NCBI GenBank assembly: GCA_026394055.1
Contig: JAPKYZ010000021.1
Location: 1-64,000 of the forward strand
DNA: 64,000 nucleotides
Direction of reading: 5' to 3'
Source of the DNA: Acidobacteriota bacterium
Lineage (GTDB): Bacteria; Acidobacteriota; Terriglobia; Bryobacterales; Bryobacteraceae
Shown: positions 34,385 to 42,288 of the stretch, in pieces
Layout of the letters: each line of letters begins with the position of its first letter
Numbering within the stretch: the first letter of the stretch is position 1
Made by a program: the position numbers and the translations under genes
Notes under the pieces: model-generated
Told to the model about the DNA's origin: nothing
What the model saw: the letters and a program-made list of their open reading frames with translations, nothing else
Database searches by the model: none

Positions 34385-34573
34385 ATGCAGGGCATCCAGT
34401 TTGTCGTCGATGAATCCAACAACAAGGTTGCCGTCATGATCGATCTGGCCATGCACGGCGAATTGTGGGATGACGTCTACGATGCGTACTTGGCCGCAGA
34501 ACGGGCCAACGAGCCCGATGAGTCCCTGGAATCGGTCAAGCAGCATTTGAGAGAGATCGGCAAGCTTAGCTGA
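34385..34573 (+). CDS. putative antitoxin, divergent from the RelE-like toxin
   Basis: A 62-residue acidic protein: MQGIQFVVDESNNKVAVMIDL, then ELWDDVYDAYLAAERANEPDES. It resembles short RelB/Phd-like antitoxins with an N-terminal strand and an acidic helical tail. It is encoded on the opposite strand to the toxin with the two starts facing away, so the pair would share a regulatory gap of about 50 bases instead of an operon. Its 3' end overlaps the convergent winged-helix gene by eight bases. The frame upstream of 34385 is not used. Confidence 0.65.
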   Translation: MQGIQFVVDESNNKVAVMIDLAMHGELWDDVYDAYLAAERANEPDESLESVKQHLREIGKLS

Positions 34574-35006
34574 CATCGGCTGATTCCTCCTTGACCCGGA
34601 TATGCCGCAACGCTTCAAACAGACCTGTTAAGTCAAATGCGTTCGAGGAGTTTCGGCGGGGGATTCGCCTTAAGTAGCCTTTCGATTCGAGATGTTGAGC
34701 GTATCGACGTACCATTTTCTCGGATACGCCCATATAGTCAGCTAACCTCGCGTAGCTTGGAAACGGGGCTTCGTCACCCCACTTGAAGCTCATCACGCAC
34801 AAAACAAACACAACCTCCGCAGCAGTCAGCGGTTGAGGCAGTTTTCGCCCATAGCCCCGCAGCAGACGGAGTGGCACCACCAGGAAGCCTTCGCTGAAGT
34901 CGGCCCCTCCTTGCCCCCATTGCAAGCTTGCCTTCCCTCCTCGAACCGGCGGTGGACTGGACCGCTTGGGCTTCTGGGAATCGCCCAAATCCGGGGCATT
35001 CTCCAA
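34566..35006 (-). CDS. winged-helix DNA-binding protein (HTH_36-like)
   Basis: A 146-residue protein with a winged helix: EVVFVLCVMSFKWGDEAPF, PSYARLADYMGVSEKMVRRYAQ (recognition helix) and LESKGYLRRIPRR. This matches the HTH_36/RepA-N-like domain found in plasmid and phage replication proteins and in stand-alone acidobacterial regulators. The N-terminal 40 residues are Pro/Gly-rich and poorly structured. The only start is a TTG at 35006. It could regulate the adjacent toxin/antitoxin pair or be a remnant of a mobile replicon; the sequence does not decide. Confidence 0.65.
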   Translation of the reverse strand: MENAPDLGDSQKPKRSSPPPVRGGKASLQWGQGGADFSEGFLVVPLRLLRGYGRKLPQPLTAAEVVFVLCVMSFKWGDEAPFPSYARLADYMGVSEKMVRRYAQHLESKGYLRRIPRRNSSNAFDLTGLFEALRHIRVKEESADVS

Positions 35007-35255
35007 TTCCAGTCCGTGATCTACCGAATAATCTCTTTACCCCAGTGGCCGTGTGTTGGTCATTGTGAAAATCCCCCTCACACGCTGTGTACTATCTATA
35101 AAATGTATATTATTCAAGTGGACAGTTTGGGGGGGGCACTTACTGGGAGGAGTTTTCCCTCAGATCGACCCCGAGATTGTGCGCGGGGCGGCCGAGTGCG
35201 CCGTTTTGACGCTGCCCCGGTCCGGACACCAGACCCGCCGCGCTATGATGCCGGG
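35007..35255. other. AT-rich intergenic region
   Basis: About 250 bases without a gene. 35085-35116 is strikingly AT-rich (ACTATCTATAAAATGTATAT) for this genome. On the minus strand TTGAAT and TAGTAC lie 17 bases apart there, a plausible promoter for the winged-helix gene. An eight-base G run (35131-35138) follows. TATGAT at 35244-35249 may belong to a promoter for the oxidoreductase gene but has no matching -35. Confidence 0.4.
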
Positions 35256-36521
35256 GTGAAGCGTCGCGTTTTCTTTCAGGCTGCCTTGTCGGCGGCTCCC
35301 ATTCTTTACGGCCAACCGGCCCGCCGGTACAAGACGGCGCTGATTGGGTCCGGGTGGTGGGGCATGAACATTCTGCGGGAGGCGCTGGCTTCCGGGCAGT
35401 GTTCCGCGGTGGCGCTGGTGGACCCGGATTCGAGCCAGATTGCGAAGGCTCAAGCCGAGATCACGAAGCTCTCGTCTGATCAGCCGCGTGTCTACAAGGA
35501 CTATCGCGAGATGCTGGCCAAGGAGCGGCCGGATATTGCCATCGTGGCGACGCCGGACCATTGGCACGCGTTGCCTACGATTGATGCCGTGAAGGCCGGG
35601 GCGCATGTCTATGTCGAAAAGCCGATCAGCCACACCATCGATGAAGGCAAGGCGATGGTGAAGGCGGCGCGGGCGGCGGACCGGGTGGTGCAGGTAGGTT
35701 TGCACCGGCGGCTAACTCCGCATGGGCTTTCCGGCATGGAGTTCTTGAAGTCCGGCAAAGTGGGCAAGGTGGGCATGGTGCGGATCTTCGCCAACGCCAG
35801 CGGCGGCGCGGGTACGCGGGTGCCGGATAGTGATCCGCCAGCGGGGCTTGATTGGGACTTGTGGCTGGGCCCGGCACCCAAGCGCGCGTACAACAAGGCC
35901 ATTCATCCGCGAGGGTTCCGGCAGTTTCTCGACTACGCCAATGGAACGCTGGGCGATTGGGGCGTGCACTGGATGGATCAGGTGCTGTGGTGGACCGAAG
36001 AGACGCATCCCAAGACGGTCTATTCCACCGCCGGACGCATGGTGAGGCAGGATTCGACCGACGCGCCGGATACGCAGATGGTGACCTATGAGTTTGAAAC
36101 CTTCCGCTGCCTGTGGGAGCAGCGCCACTATGCGGGCGAGGGTGCGGAGAAGCATCTGATTGGCGCGTACTTCTATGGCACCGAAGGTGTCTTCCACCTG
36201 GGTTACCGCGACGGCTGGACGTTCTACCCGGTGAAGAAGGGCCAACCGGCCATCCACGTAGAGCCCCAGTTGAACCAGCCCGACGGGCAGAACATCCGGG
36301 AGTTGTGGGCGGACTTTATGACCGCCATCGAGAAGCGGCGGAAGCCCGTAGCCGATATTGAAGTGGGGCACCGCGCCACGGCGGCGTCGCTGCTGGGAAT
36401 GGTGAGTTGGCGCGCGGGGCGAAGCGTCCGGTGGGATGGGCAGAAGTGTGTGGGGGACCCGGAGGCAAACCGGCTATTGCGGCGCGCCTACCGGGCACCT
36501 TGGAAGTATCCCGAGGCTTGA
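35256..36521 (+). CDS. Gfo/Idh/MocA-family oxidoreductase
   Basis: A 421-residue NAD(P)-dependent sugar oxidoreductase. It has a Tat-like start (VKRRVFFQAALSAAPILYG), the Rossmann motif GSGWWGMNILREAL, the conserved ATPDHWHALPTIDAVKAGAHVYVEKPISHT block with the catalytic EKP lysine, and the C-terminal substrate domain with GTLGDWGVHWMDQVLWW. Exported family members in this lineage act on glycosides or inositols; DUF1080, xylose-isomerase-like and PSD1 proteins in the same window suggest a common role in sugar handling. The GTG at 35256 is chosen; the frame extends upstream into non-coding DNA. Confidence 0.9.
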   Translation: MKRRVFFQAALSAAPILYGQPARRYKTALIGSGWWGMNILREALASGQCSAVALVDPDSSQIAKAQAEITKLSSDQPRVYKDYREMLAKERPDIAIVATPDHWHALPTIDAVKAGAHVYVEKPISHTIDEGKAMVKAARAADRVVQVGLHRRLTPHGLSGMEFLKSGKVGKVGMVRIFANASGGAGTRVPDSDPPAGLDWDLWLGPAPKRAYNKAIHPRGFRQFLDYANGTLGDWGVHWMDQVLWWTEETHPKTVYSTAGRMVRQDSTDAPDTQMVTYEFETFRCLWEQRHYAGEGAEKHLIGAYFYGTEGVFHLGYRDGWTFYPVKKGQPAIHVEPQLNQPDGQNIRELWADFMTAIEKRRKPVADIEVGHRATAASLLGMVSWRAGRSVRWDGQKCVGDPEANRLLRRAYRAPWKYPEA

Positions 36522-36536
36522 ACGATCGGCTCCGCC

Positions 36537-37223
36537 TCAGCGGATGTGCTTGTACATCCAAGCCAGCCGATGCGGGTTGACGCCCAGGGTGTAGCCCGCT
36601 TGGATCAACACCCAGACCGTTAGCGCATGCAGCAGGCTGCCATTCTTCCAGCGGCGGGGGGAGACGTAGATCTTCTGAGGGAGAAATTGCAGTGGCCCCG
36701 CCCGGTGCAGGCGGCGGGCGAGTTCGTAGTCTTCCATGATGGGCCAGGGGCGGTAGCCGCCGGTGCGAAGGAAGAACTCGCGGCGGACCCAGATGCCGGA
36801 GTCGCCGTAGAAGATACCGAGCGGCAGGCGGGCGCGGTAGATCCAGTTAAAGGTGCGGGCTACCCAGTCGTCGCCGCCGAAGTGGGTGTCGAAGTTGCCG
36901 CCAGCGATGGCCGGATCGGTTGCGGCGGCGCGGAGGGCGTCCAGTGCTCCTGGATCGAGCAAGGTATCGGCGTGGAGAAACAGCAGCATGCTGCCGGTGG
37001 CGGCGGCGGCTCCGGCGTTCATTTGGCGCGCCCGGCCGGGGGCGGTGGTGAGCACGACGGCGCCGGCGGCTTGGGCCAGCTCTACGGTACGGTCCTGGCT
37101 GCCGCCATCGGCCACGATCACTTGATGAGGGCCCTGGAGGCGCAGGCACGCCAGTAGATCGCCCAGCACGGTTTCCTCGTTCAGCACCGGGATGATGACG
37201 GAGACGGTGGGCGGCGAGGTCAT
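36537..37223 (-). CDS. family 2 glycosyltransferase (TIGR04283-like)
   Basis: A 228-residue GT2 enzyme. VSVIIPVLNEE, VIVADGGSQDRT and the DXD-like LFLHADTLLDPGAL form the nucleotide-sugar site; GDSGIWVRREFF and MEDYELARRL are the acceptor-side motifs. It resembles the TIGR04283 group associated with small-molecule glycosylation. A hydrophobic segment near the C-terminus (LTVWVLIQAGYTLG) suggests membrane association. No pathway partner is adjacent. Confidence 0.85.
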   Translation of the reverse strand: MTSPPTVSVIIPVLNEETVLGDLLACLRLQGPHQVIVADGGSQDRTVELAQAAGAVVLTTAPGRARQMNAGAAAATGSMLLFLHADTLLDPGALDALRAAATDPAIAGGNFDTHFGGDDWVARTFNWIYRARLPLGIFYGDSGIWVRREFFLRTGGYRPWPIMEDYELARRLHRAGPLQFLPQKIYVSPRRWKNGSLLHALTVWVLIQAGYTLGVNPHRLAWMYKHIR

Positions 37224-37252
37224 GGTGGGCCTAGCGGGTTGACCGGTTCGCC

Positions 37253-37360
37253 AACCCCATGCGTGAGCTTGGGGCTTGTTCGCCGACCAGAAGAAGCCAC
37301 ACGCCTGCGCAGAGGGCTGGCAAGTGATCCGGGAGAAGCCCCAAGCTCACGCATGGGGCT
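37253..37360. repeat. inverted-repeat element, family C, copy 2
   Basis: AACCCCATGCGTGAGCTTGG at 37253 onward and CCAAGCTCACGCATGGGGCT ending at 37360 are perfect reverse complements over 23 bases, enclosing 58 bases. Arms match copy 1 (25086-25151). The remaining 37361-37416 holds nothing recognised. Confidence 0.85.
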
Positions 37361-37416
37361 GGTCCAAGGCGCTTCGTCAGAGTCGCAGCGTAGACCCTAT
37401 GCATCCGGGCAAAGCA

Positions 37417-37923
37417 CTACGTCCGGCCGCGGGGGCTCTCGCCGCGTCCTGCGACAGGTTTGACCACGCCCGGACCGCACACGGCAACACCAGTCTCGAG
37501 CAAGGCGCTTAAGAAGTTGTAGAGCACGGCATAGATCCCTTGCTCGTTCACCGGCTGGCGGCCCGGCATACGGAAGCGGGTTGAAAGCTCCTTGCTGACT
37601 TGCACCTTGATCGACCGGGTTTGCAGGCGGCCGGAGCGGTCTCGCACGTTGGCGACCGTAAACGGCGTCTGGAGCACCTGGCCCGATTTGCCATCCACGT
37701 AAAACTGGCAGCGCGAGAACCAGCCGGCGTTGCCCGCATCGGTGGCGTCAAACAGCAGCAGCGGAGAATCGCGGTCCGCGGCGTTGAGTTCCAACGTCAG
37801 GGCGCGGGGCGTATCGTCCAGCGGACGGACGTCGAAACCCAACTGGCGCGACAGATTATCGACGATCTGCGCGTCCAGCTCCAGCAGGAGCATCTTGTGT
37901 TCGCCAGCTTGAATGACCTGCAT
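37417..37923 (-). CDS. hypothetical protein
   Basis: A 168-residue protein I do not recognise. MQVIQAGEHKMLLLELDAQIVDN begins a mixed alpha/beta region; the centre (PLLLFDATDAGNAGWFSRCQFYVDG) is beta-prone, and the C-terminus is basic. There is no signal peptide or membrane helix. The start at 37923 is preferred over one five codons earlier. It is divergent from the HAD gene with only 22 bases between the starts, so the two may be co-regulated. Confidence 0.5.
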   Translation of the reverse strand: MQVIQAGEHKMLLLELDAQIVDNLSRQLGFDVRPLDDTPRALTLELNAADRDSPLLLFDATDAGNAGWFSRCQFYVDGKSGQVLQTPFTVANVRDRSGRLQTRSIKVQVSKELSTRFRMPGRQPVNEQGIYAVLYNFLSALLETGVAVCGPGVVKPVAGRGESPRGRT

Positions 37924-37934
37924 AGAAGTTGAAC

Positions 37935-37949
37935 CCACTATTCTAGTGG
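37935..37949. promoter_or_regulatory. 15-bp perfect palindrome at a divergent start
   Basis: CCACTA-TTC-TAGTGG is a perfect inverted repeat with a three-base centre. It covers the GTG start of the HAD gene and lies 11 bases from the start of the divergent hypothetical gene. It could be an operator or an mRNA hairpin at the start codon. Confidence 0.4.
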
Positions 37950-38632
37950 ATGTGGGGACTCCGCTGATCCTGTTCGATATTGACGGTACGCTACTGCGCC
38001 GCTCCGGGCCACATCACCGGCGGGCGCTGGAGGTGGCGGTGCGGGAGGTGACCGGCTTGGTGACCAGCACGGAATCGATTCCGGTGGCCGGCATGCTGGA
38101 CGGCGTGATTCTCACGCTGATGATGAAAGCCGTCAAGTTGCCCGCCAAATCGATTCGCGAGGTGCTGCCGTCCGTGATGGCCCAGGCCCAGCGGATCTAT
38201 GGCGAAACCTGCCCCGATCTGCGGCGCCGGGTCTGCCCCGGGGTCCGGCAGCTGTTGCCGCGTCTGGTGCGCCAGGGCGCGGTGGTCGGCTTGGTCACCG
38301 GCAACCTGAGCCGGATCGGGTGGACGAAAATGGAAAAGGCTGGCTTGCGCTCCCACTTCCGGTTTGGCGCCTTTGCGGAGATGGGCCGCACGCGGGGTGA
38401 GCTGGCGCGGCTGGCCCGGCGTCAGGCGATCGCGGAAGGTTGGATTACGCGGCGCTCCCCGGCGGTCTTGATCGGCGATCACATCAATGACATTCGCGCC
38501 GCGCGGGAGGCCAAGATGCGCTCGGTGGCGGTGGCGACCGGGGTTTTGCCGGTGGCGGAGCTAGCGCCGCATCAGCCTGATTTTCTGTTGGACGATTTGC
38601 GGTCATTTGACCTGGACGAGGTGTTGCGTTGA
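37946..38632 (+). CDS. HAD-family hydrolase (phosphoglycolate phosphatase-like)
   Basis: A 228-residue HAD phosphatase, subfamily IA. Motif I LILFDIDGTLLRRSG, motif II in VGLVTGNLSR, the Lys region following, and motif IV LIGDHINDIRAAREAKM are present, with a helical cap between. Start is a GTG at 37946 (or 37952); there is no ATG that avoids the divergent gene. TTG of the next gene overlaps its stop, so HAD, lipoprotein and methyltransferase genes form an operon. Substrate unknown. Confidence 0.85.
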   Translation: MDVGTPLILFDIDGTLLRRSGPHHRRALEVAVREVTGLVTSTESIPVAGMLDGVILTLMMKAVKLPAKSIREVLPSVMAQAQRIYGETCPDLRRRVCPGVRQLLPRLVRQGAVVGLVTGNLSRIGWTKMEKAGLRSHFRFGAFAEMGRTRGELARLARRQAIAEGWITRRSPAVLIGDHINDIRAAREAKMRSVAVATGVLPVAELAPHQPDFLLDDLRSFDLDEVLR

Positions 38633-38958
38633 AGGTATTTGTTTTGCTGGCGGCGGCCATGCTGGCGGCGTGTAATCCGGCGTCGAATCAGCGGATTCAG
38701 GTATTGATCGGCGGCAAGCTGATCGGCCGGCCAGGGGCGGCGCCACTGGAACATTCCGTGGTGATCGTCGAGGATACAAAGTTCCGGGCCGTGGGCTCCC
38801 AGGTGCACACGCCGATCCCGCCCGCCTCAGTGAAGGTGGACGCCTCACCCTACACCGTGCGCGGAGCACTAATTGAGCCGGGGGCGGAGGCAAATCTAGA
38901 GCTCGTCGATGCGCAGGGCCAGGTTTCGCGCCGCATGGTGGCAGGCAAGTGGCAATAA
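38629..38958 (+). CDS. lipoprotein resembling an amidohydrolase composite domain without the barrel
   Basis: A 109-residue protein with a lipobox (LAAAMLAAC). The first half, IQVLIGGKLIGRPGA then HSVVIVEDTKFRAVG and VKVDAS, matches the N-terminal beta part of amidohydrolases; the second half, GALIEPGAEANLELVDA then RRMVAGKW, matches their C-terminal beta part. In normal enzymes a 300-residue metal-binding barrel lies between these. Here it is absent without a frameshift, leaving a stand-alone beta sandwich on a lipid anchor. TTG start overlapping the HAD stop. No catalytic function is likely. Confidence 0.55.
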   Translation: MKVFVLLAAAMLAACNPASNQRIQVLIGGKLIGRPGAAPLEHSVVIVEDTKFRAVGSQVHTPIPPASVKVDASPYTVRGALIEPGAEANLELVDAQGQVSRRMVAGKWQ

Positions 38959-40427
38959 GGCCGCCGGAAGCGCCGCGCCGGGATGAGGCCGCGCAGTCGT
39001 TTGACGTGAAGCGCGCGGAGGTGGAGTTCCATAACTTTGCCTCGTTGGGCGAGCCGGAACGCGCCTCCCGCATCTATCGCGAAGAGAACGTGCGGCGCGG
39101 GGCGGTGCTGAAAGCGCTCCAGAAGTTTGTGGGCCCCCTGACGCCGTTCCTCGAGATCGGAGCGAACGCTGGGCATACGTCGCTGATGCTCGAAAATGAG
39201 TTCGGCGCGCGAGGCTTTGCGCTGGATATCTCGGCCGATTCGCTGCGCCACGGCTATGCCTTGATGGACCAGTGGGGCGTCACCAAGGGTCCGGTGCGGA
39301 TGGCGGGCGACGCGCTGCGTCTGCCGTTTCGCGATGGGTCGCTCCAAACGGTGTTCGCGTTTCAGATGCTCAGCCAGTTCATGGACATCGAGAGCGTCCT
39401 GGTGGAGGTGAAGCGGGTGCTGGCGCCGGGCGGCGTTTTCTTCTTTGCCGAAGAGCCCATGCGGCGCTGGATGACTTTGCGGCTGTGGCGCTGCCCCTAC
39501 GAAGAGCAGATGAAGCCCTGGGAGCGCCGGCTGAACCGTTGGGGTGTGCTGCCGTTTTTGGTGCAGGACGTCATCGGCGCCGGGCAGGAGGAGAGCTTCG
39601 GCATCCGCCAGAACCACACCATGAACCTGGGCCACTGGCACGCCCTGATCCAGAAGCACTTCGGCGCGCAAGAGTACCGGCTGTTTGTGCCGGAGCGGGG
39701 TTGGCTGGAGCGGGCGGTGAAGAAAGCAGCGGTGCGCCTGGACCCCTATGGGTCGGAATGGCGCGCGGCGCGGCTGCTGGGTGGGACGCTCGCGGCGGCC
39801 TGCCGCAAGGCGGGCCCGGCCATTGCCCAAGGCTGGCCGGAAGTGTTCGAAGCGCTACTCCAATGTCCAGACTGTGGCGGCCAGCTCACCCGCGACGCAG
39901 CGGAGACGTTGGCCTGCACCGCGTGTGACTATTCGGCGCCGCTCGAAGGTGGCGTCTACAATCTCCTCAACAGCCGCGACCGGCATGAGCTCTACCCGGG
40001 TGACCGCCCCGACATCATCGACTTCTCGCGTCCGGGGCATGAAGCGGCGTTAGGTGAGGGCTGGTATGAGCTGGAGGGCGTCTTCGGCAACCGTTACCGG
40101 TGGATTGGCGCGGCGGCGCACTTCCATCTCACCAATACCAGCGGCGGACGCCAGCGGCTGCGGATTCGAGGCTACCGGCAGGACCGGCCGGAGCCCACGC
40201 GCTTGGCGATCAGCCTGGACGGCGTCCTGCAGAGTGAATGGATTTTGGATCGCCCCGGCCTTTTCGTCATCGAAAGCGTATTGCCGGAGCAGGCCAGCTA
40301 TCCGTTGTCTCTCGCCGTCGCCCCGGTGGCCCGTGAACTTGGCGGGGACCGCGTACTGGGTGTAAATCTTAGCCTAATCCGGCTGCTTCCGCCATTGAAC
40401 AATGGGCTTATCGCCGATAAGCCGTAG
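38949..40427 (+). CDS. SAM methyltransferase with zinc ribbon and C-terminal beta domain
   Basis: A 492-residue protein in three parts. Residues about 40-230 are a class I methyltransferase with [15 protein letters not shown] and the [16 protein letters not shown] segment. Residues about 305-345 form a zinc ribbon (CPDCGG then CTACDY) of the Trm112 type. The C-terminal 140 residues are beta-rich ([20 protein letters not shown]) and may bind carbohydrate. Similar multi-domain methyltransferases occur in polysaccharide clusters. GTG start inside the lipoprotein gene. The acceptor is unknown. Confidence 0.75.
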   Translation: MAIRPPEAPRRDEAAQSFDVKRAEVEFHNFASLGEPERASRIYREENVRRGAVLKALQKFVGPLTPFLEIGANAGHTSLMLENEFGARGFALDISADSLRHGYALMDQWGVTKGPVRMAGDALRLPFRDGSLQTVFAFQMLSQFMDIESVLVEVKRVLAPGGVFFFAEEPMRRWMTLRLWRCPYEEQMKPWERRLNRWGVLPFLVQDVIGAGQEESFGIRQNHTMNLGHWHALIQKHFGAQEYRLFVPERGWLERAVKKAAVRLDPYGSEWRAARLLGGTLAAACRKAGPAIAQGWPEVFEALLQCPDCGGQLTRDAAETLACTACDYSAPLEGGVYNLLNSRDRHELYPGDRPDIIDFSRPGHEAALGEGWYELEGVFGNRYRWIGAAAHFHLTNTSGGRQRLRIRGYRQDRPEPTRLAISLDGVLQSEWILDRPGLFVIESVLPEQASYPLSLAVAPVARELGGDRVLGVNLSLIRLLPPLNNGLIADKP

Positions 40428-40437
40428 TTGGCGGGCT

Positions 40438-42288
40438 ATGCCCGCTGTTTTCATGCAATCGAGTGTGAATCGTTCGGAAATCGTCCAGTCTGACCGGCTG
40501 ATGGTTCGGCGTGCCCTGTTGGGCAGCCTCTCCCAACTGCTGGTGATGGCCGGCTTCTACCTGGTGACGAACCTTCCCAAAAGTCATCCCCAGGCCACCG
40601 CGATCTTTGCGGCCGCCGCACTACCCATCCTGGGCGTCCGCCTGCTGGTCTGCTTCCGGGTAAAGCCGGAAGACGAGGCCTGGTTCCGGTGGGGGCGCGT
40701 AACGCTGCTCACCAGCGTGGCCTTGCAGCAATCGGCGTGGGGCGGCATCCTGGCCTACAGTCTGCTGGTGTTGGGCGCCGTCAACGAATCGTCCACCTTT
40801 CTTTTTGTCAGCTCACTGTGCATCACCGGAGGCTCAGTGTTCGTGTTCGCCTCGGAAACGATGCTGGCCCGCGTGCTGGTGCTGGCGACGATGTTGCCTC
40901 CCGCGGCGGCGCTGTTTTGGATTGGGGAAGCGTTCGCTGTCCACATGGCGATCTGCCTGCTGCTCTACAGCGCGCTGATGATCTCGATGGCGGCGATTGC
41001 GGGCTCGGAGTATCAGCGCGCGGTCCGAAGTACTGAGCTGCTCCGGGCGCGGGCCGATGAACTGGAGATCGCCCACCACGCGGCGCAGCAGGCCAGCCAG
41101 GCCAAAAGCGAGTTTGTCGCCAACATGAGCCATGAACTCCGCACCCCGATGAACGGTGTCTTGGGAATGCTAGCGCTGGTGTTGGACACCGACCTGAACC
41201 GCCAGCAACGCGACTTCATCGAGACCGCCCACAACTCCGCCGAATCGCTGCTGGGCATCCTGAACGACATTTTGGATTTCTCCAAGATCGATGCCGCGGC
41301 CATGCGGTTGCAATCGCAGCCCTTCGATCCCGTGGCGCTGGCCCGGGAGCTGGAACGGGAATTTTCGGTCCAGATGGCGGGGCGTGATTTGGATTGGCAG
41401 GTGGAGGTGGCTCCCGATCTGCCTCCAGTTCTGGGCGACGTGGGCCGGTTGCGGCAGGTGTTGGTGAACCTGGTGGGCAACGCGATGAAGTATACGGAAA
41501 CGGGCAGCGTCACCTTGAAGGTGGCCGTGGCCGAAGATGCGGGCCAGCCGTCGCCCGATGGCGGCACGATCACGCTGGAGTTTTCGGTTACCGATACGGG
41601 GATCGGCATCGCCCCGGAACAGCAACAGGCGATCTTTGATCCGTTCACCCAGGTGGATGGTTCGGTCACCCGGCGGGCAGGCGGCACCGGACTGGGGTTG
41701 GCCATCTCCCGGAACTTCGTCGCCCTGATGGGCGGCTCCATCAAGCTGACCAGTGAGCTGGGCCGGGGGAGCTGCTTTTCCTTCGCGGCGCCCTTCCCGG
41801 TCACCACGCTCACCGCTCCGGTGGGCCAGCTGGCCAGCGCACTCGCGGCACCCATCGAGGGCAGCGTCGTGTTGCTGGTGGAAGACAACCTGGTGAACCA
41901 GAAAGTCTGCTCGCAGTTGCTGCTGAAGCAGGGCTATCAGGTGGTGGTGGCCAGCGATGGCGAAGAGGCGCTGAGGCTTCTCAGAGACCGCGAATTCGAC
42001 GTCATCCTGATGGACGTCCACATGCCGCGCCTGGGCGGGTTGGAGACGACGAGGCGCATCCGCGCCGCCGAGCAGAAGTCGGGCCGCCACATCCCCATCA
42101 TTGCCCTCACCGCCAGCGCCATGGTGGAGGATCGTGAGCAGTGCCTAGCTGCGGGCATGGATGCCTACCTGACCAAGCCGATCCAGCGGCGGCTGCTGTT
42201 GGACGTCATCAACGCGCTCCGCACGGCGGCCCCGGAGGAGGAGTCCGCCCAGTCCGCCGCGACGGAAGCGCAAGTGGTTACTCAATAG
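40438..42288 (+). CDS. hybrid sensor histidine kinase/response regulator
   Basis: A 616-residue membrane kinase. The N-terminal 190 residues hold about six membrane helices, so sensing is in the membrane. HisKA follows with His232 in [12 protein letters not shown], the ATPase domain has a [18 protein letters not shown] and GGTGLGLAI signature, and the C-terminal receiver has [12 protein letters not shown], Asp526 in [12 protein letters not shown] and a TKPI lysine. There is no Hpt domain, so a separate phosphotransfer protein is needed. The ATG at 40438 is chosen because earlier in-frame starts overlap the methyltransferase gene. The end overlaps the convergent pyc gene by 11 bases. Confidence 0.93.
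   Translation: MPAVFMQSSVNRSEIVQSDRLMVRRALLGSLSQLLVMAGFYLVTNLPKSHPQATAIFAAAALPILGVRLLVCFRVKPEDEAWFRWGRVTLLTSVALQQSAWGGILAYSLLVLGAVNESSTFLFVSSLCITGGSVFVFASETMLARVLVLATMLPPAAALFWIGEAFAVHMAICLLLYSALMISMAAIAGSEYQRAVRSTELLRARADELEIAHHAAQQASQAKSEFVANMSHELRTPMNGVLGMLALVLDTDLNRQQRDFIETAHNSAESLLGILNDILDFSKIDAAAMRLQSQPFDPVALARELEREFSVQMAGRDLDWQVEVAPDLPPVLGDVGRLRQVLVNLVGNAMKYTETGSVTLKVAVAEDAGQPSPDGGTITLEFSVTDTGIGIAPEQQQAIFDPFTQVDGSVTRRAGGTGLGLAISRNFVALMGGSIKLTSELGRGSCFSFAAPFPVTTLTAPVGQLASALAAPIEGSVVLLVEDNLVNQKVCSQLLLKQGYQVVVASDGEEALRLLRDREFDVILMDVHMPRLGGLETTRRIRAAEQKSGRHIPIIALTASAMVEDREQCLAAGMDAYLTKPIQRRLLLDVINALRTAAPEEESAQSAATEAQVVTQ

Noticed and set aside
34833..35255. Upstream extension of the Gfo/Idh/MocA frame
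   Set aside because: Runs through AT-rich intergenic DNA and against the winged-helix gene; the Tat-like start at 35256 is better.
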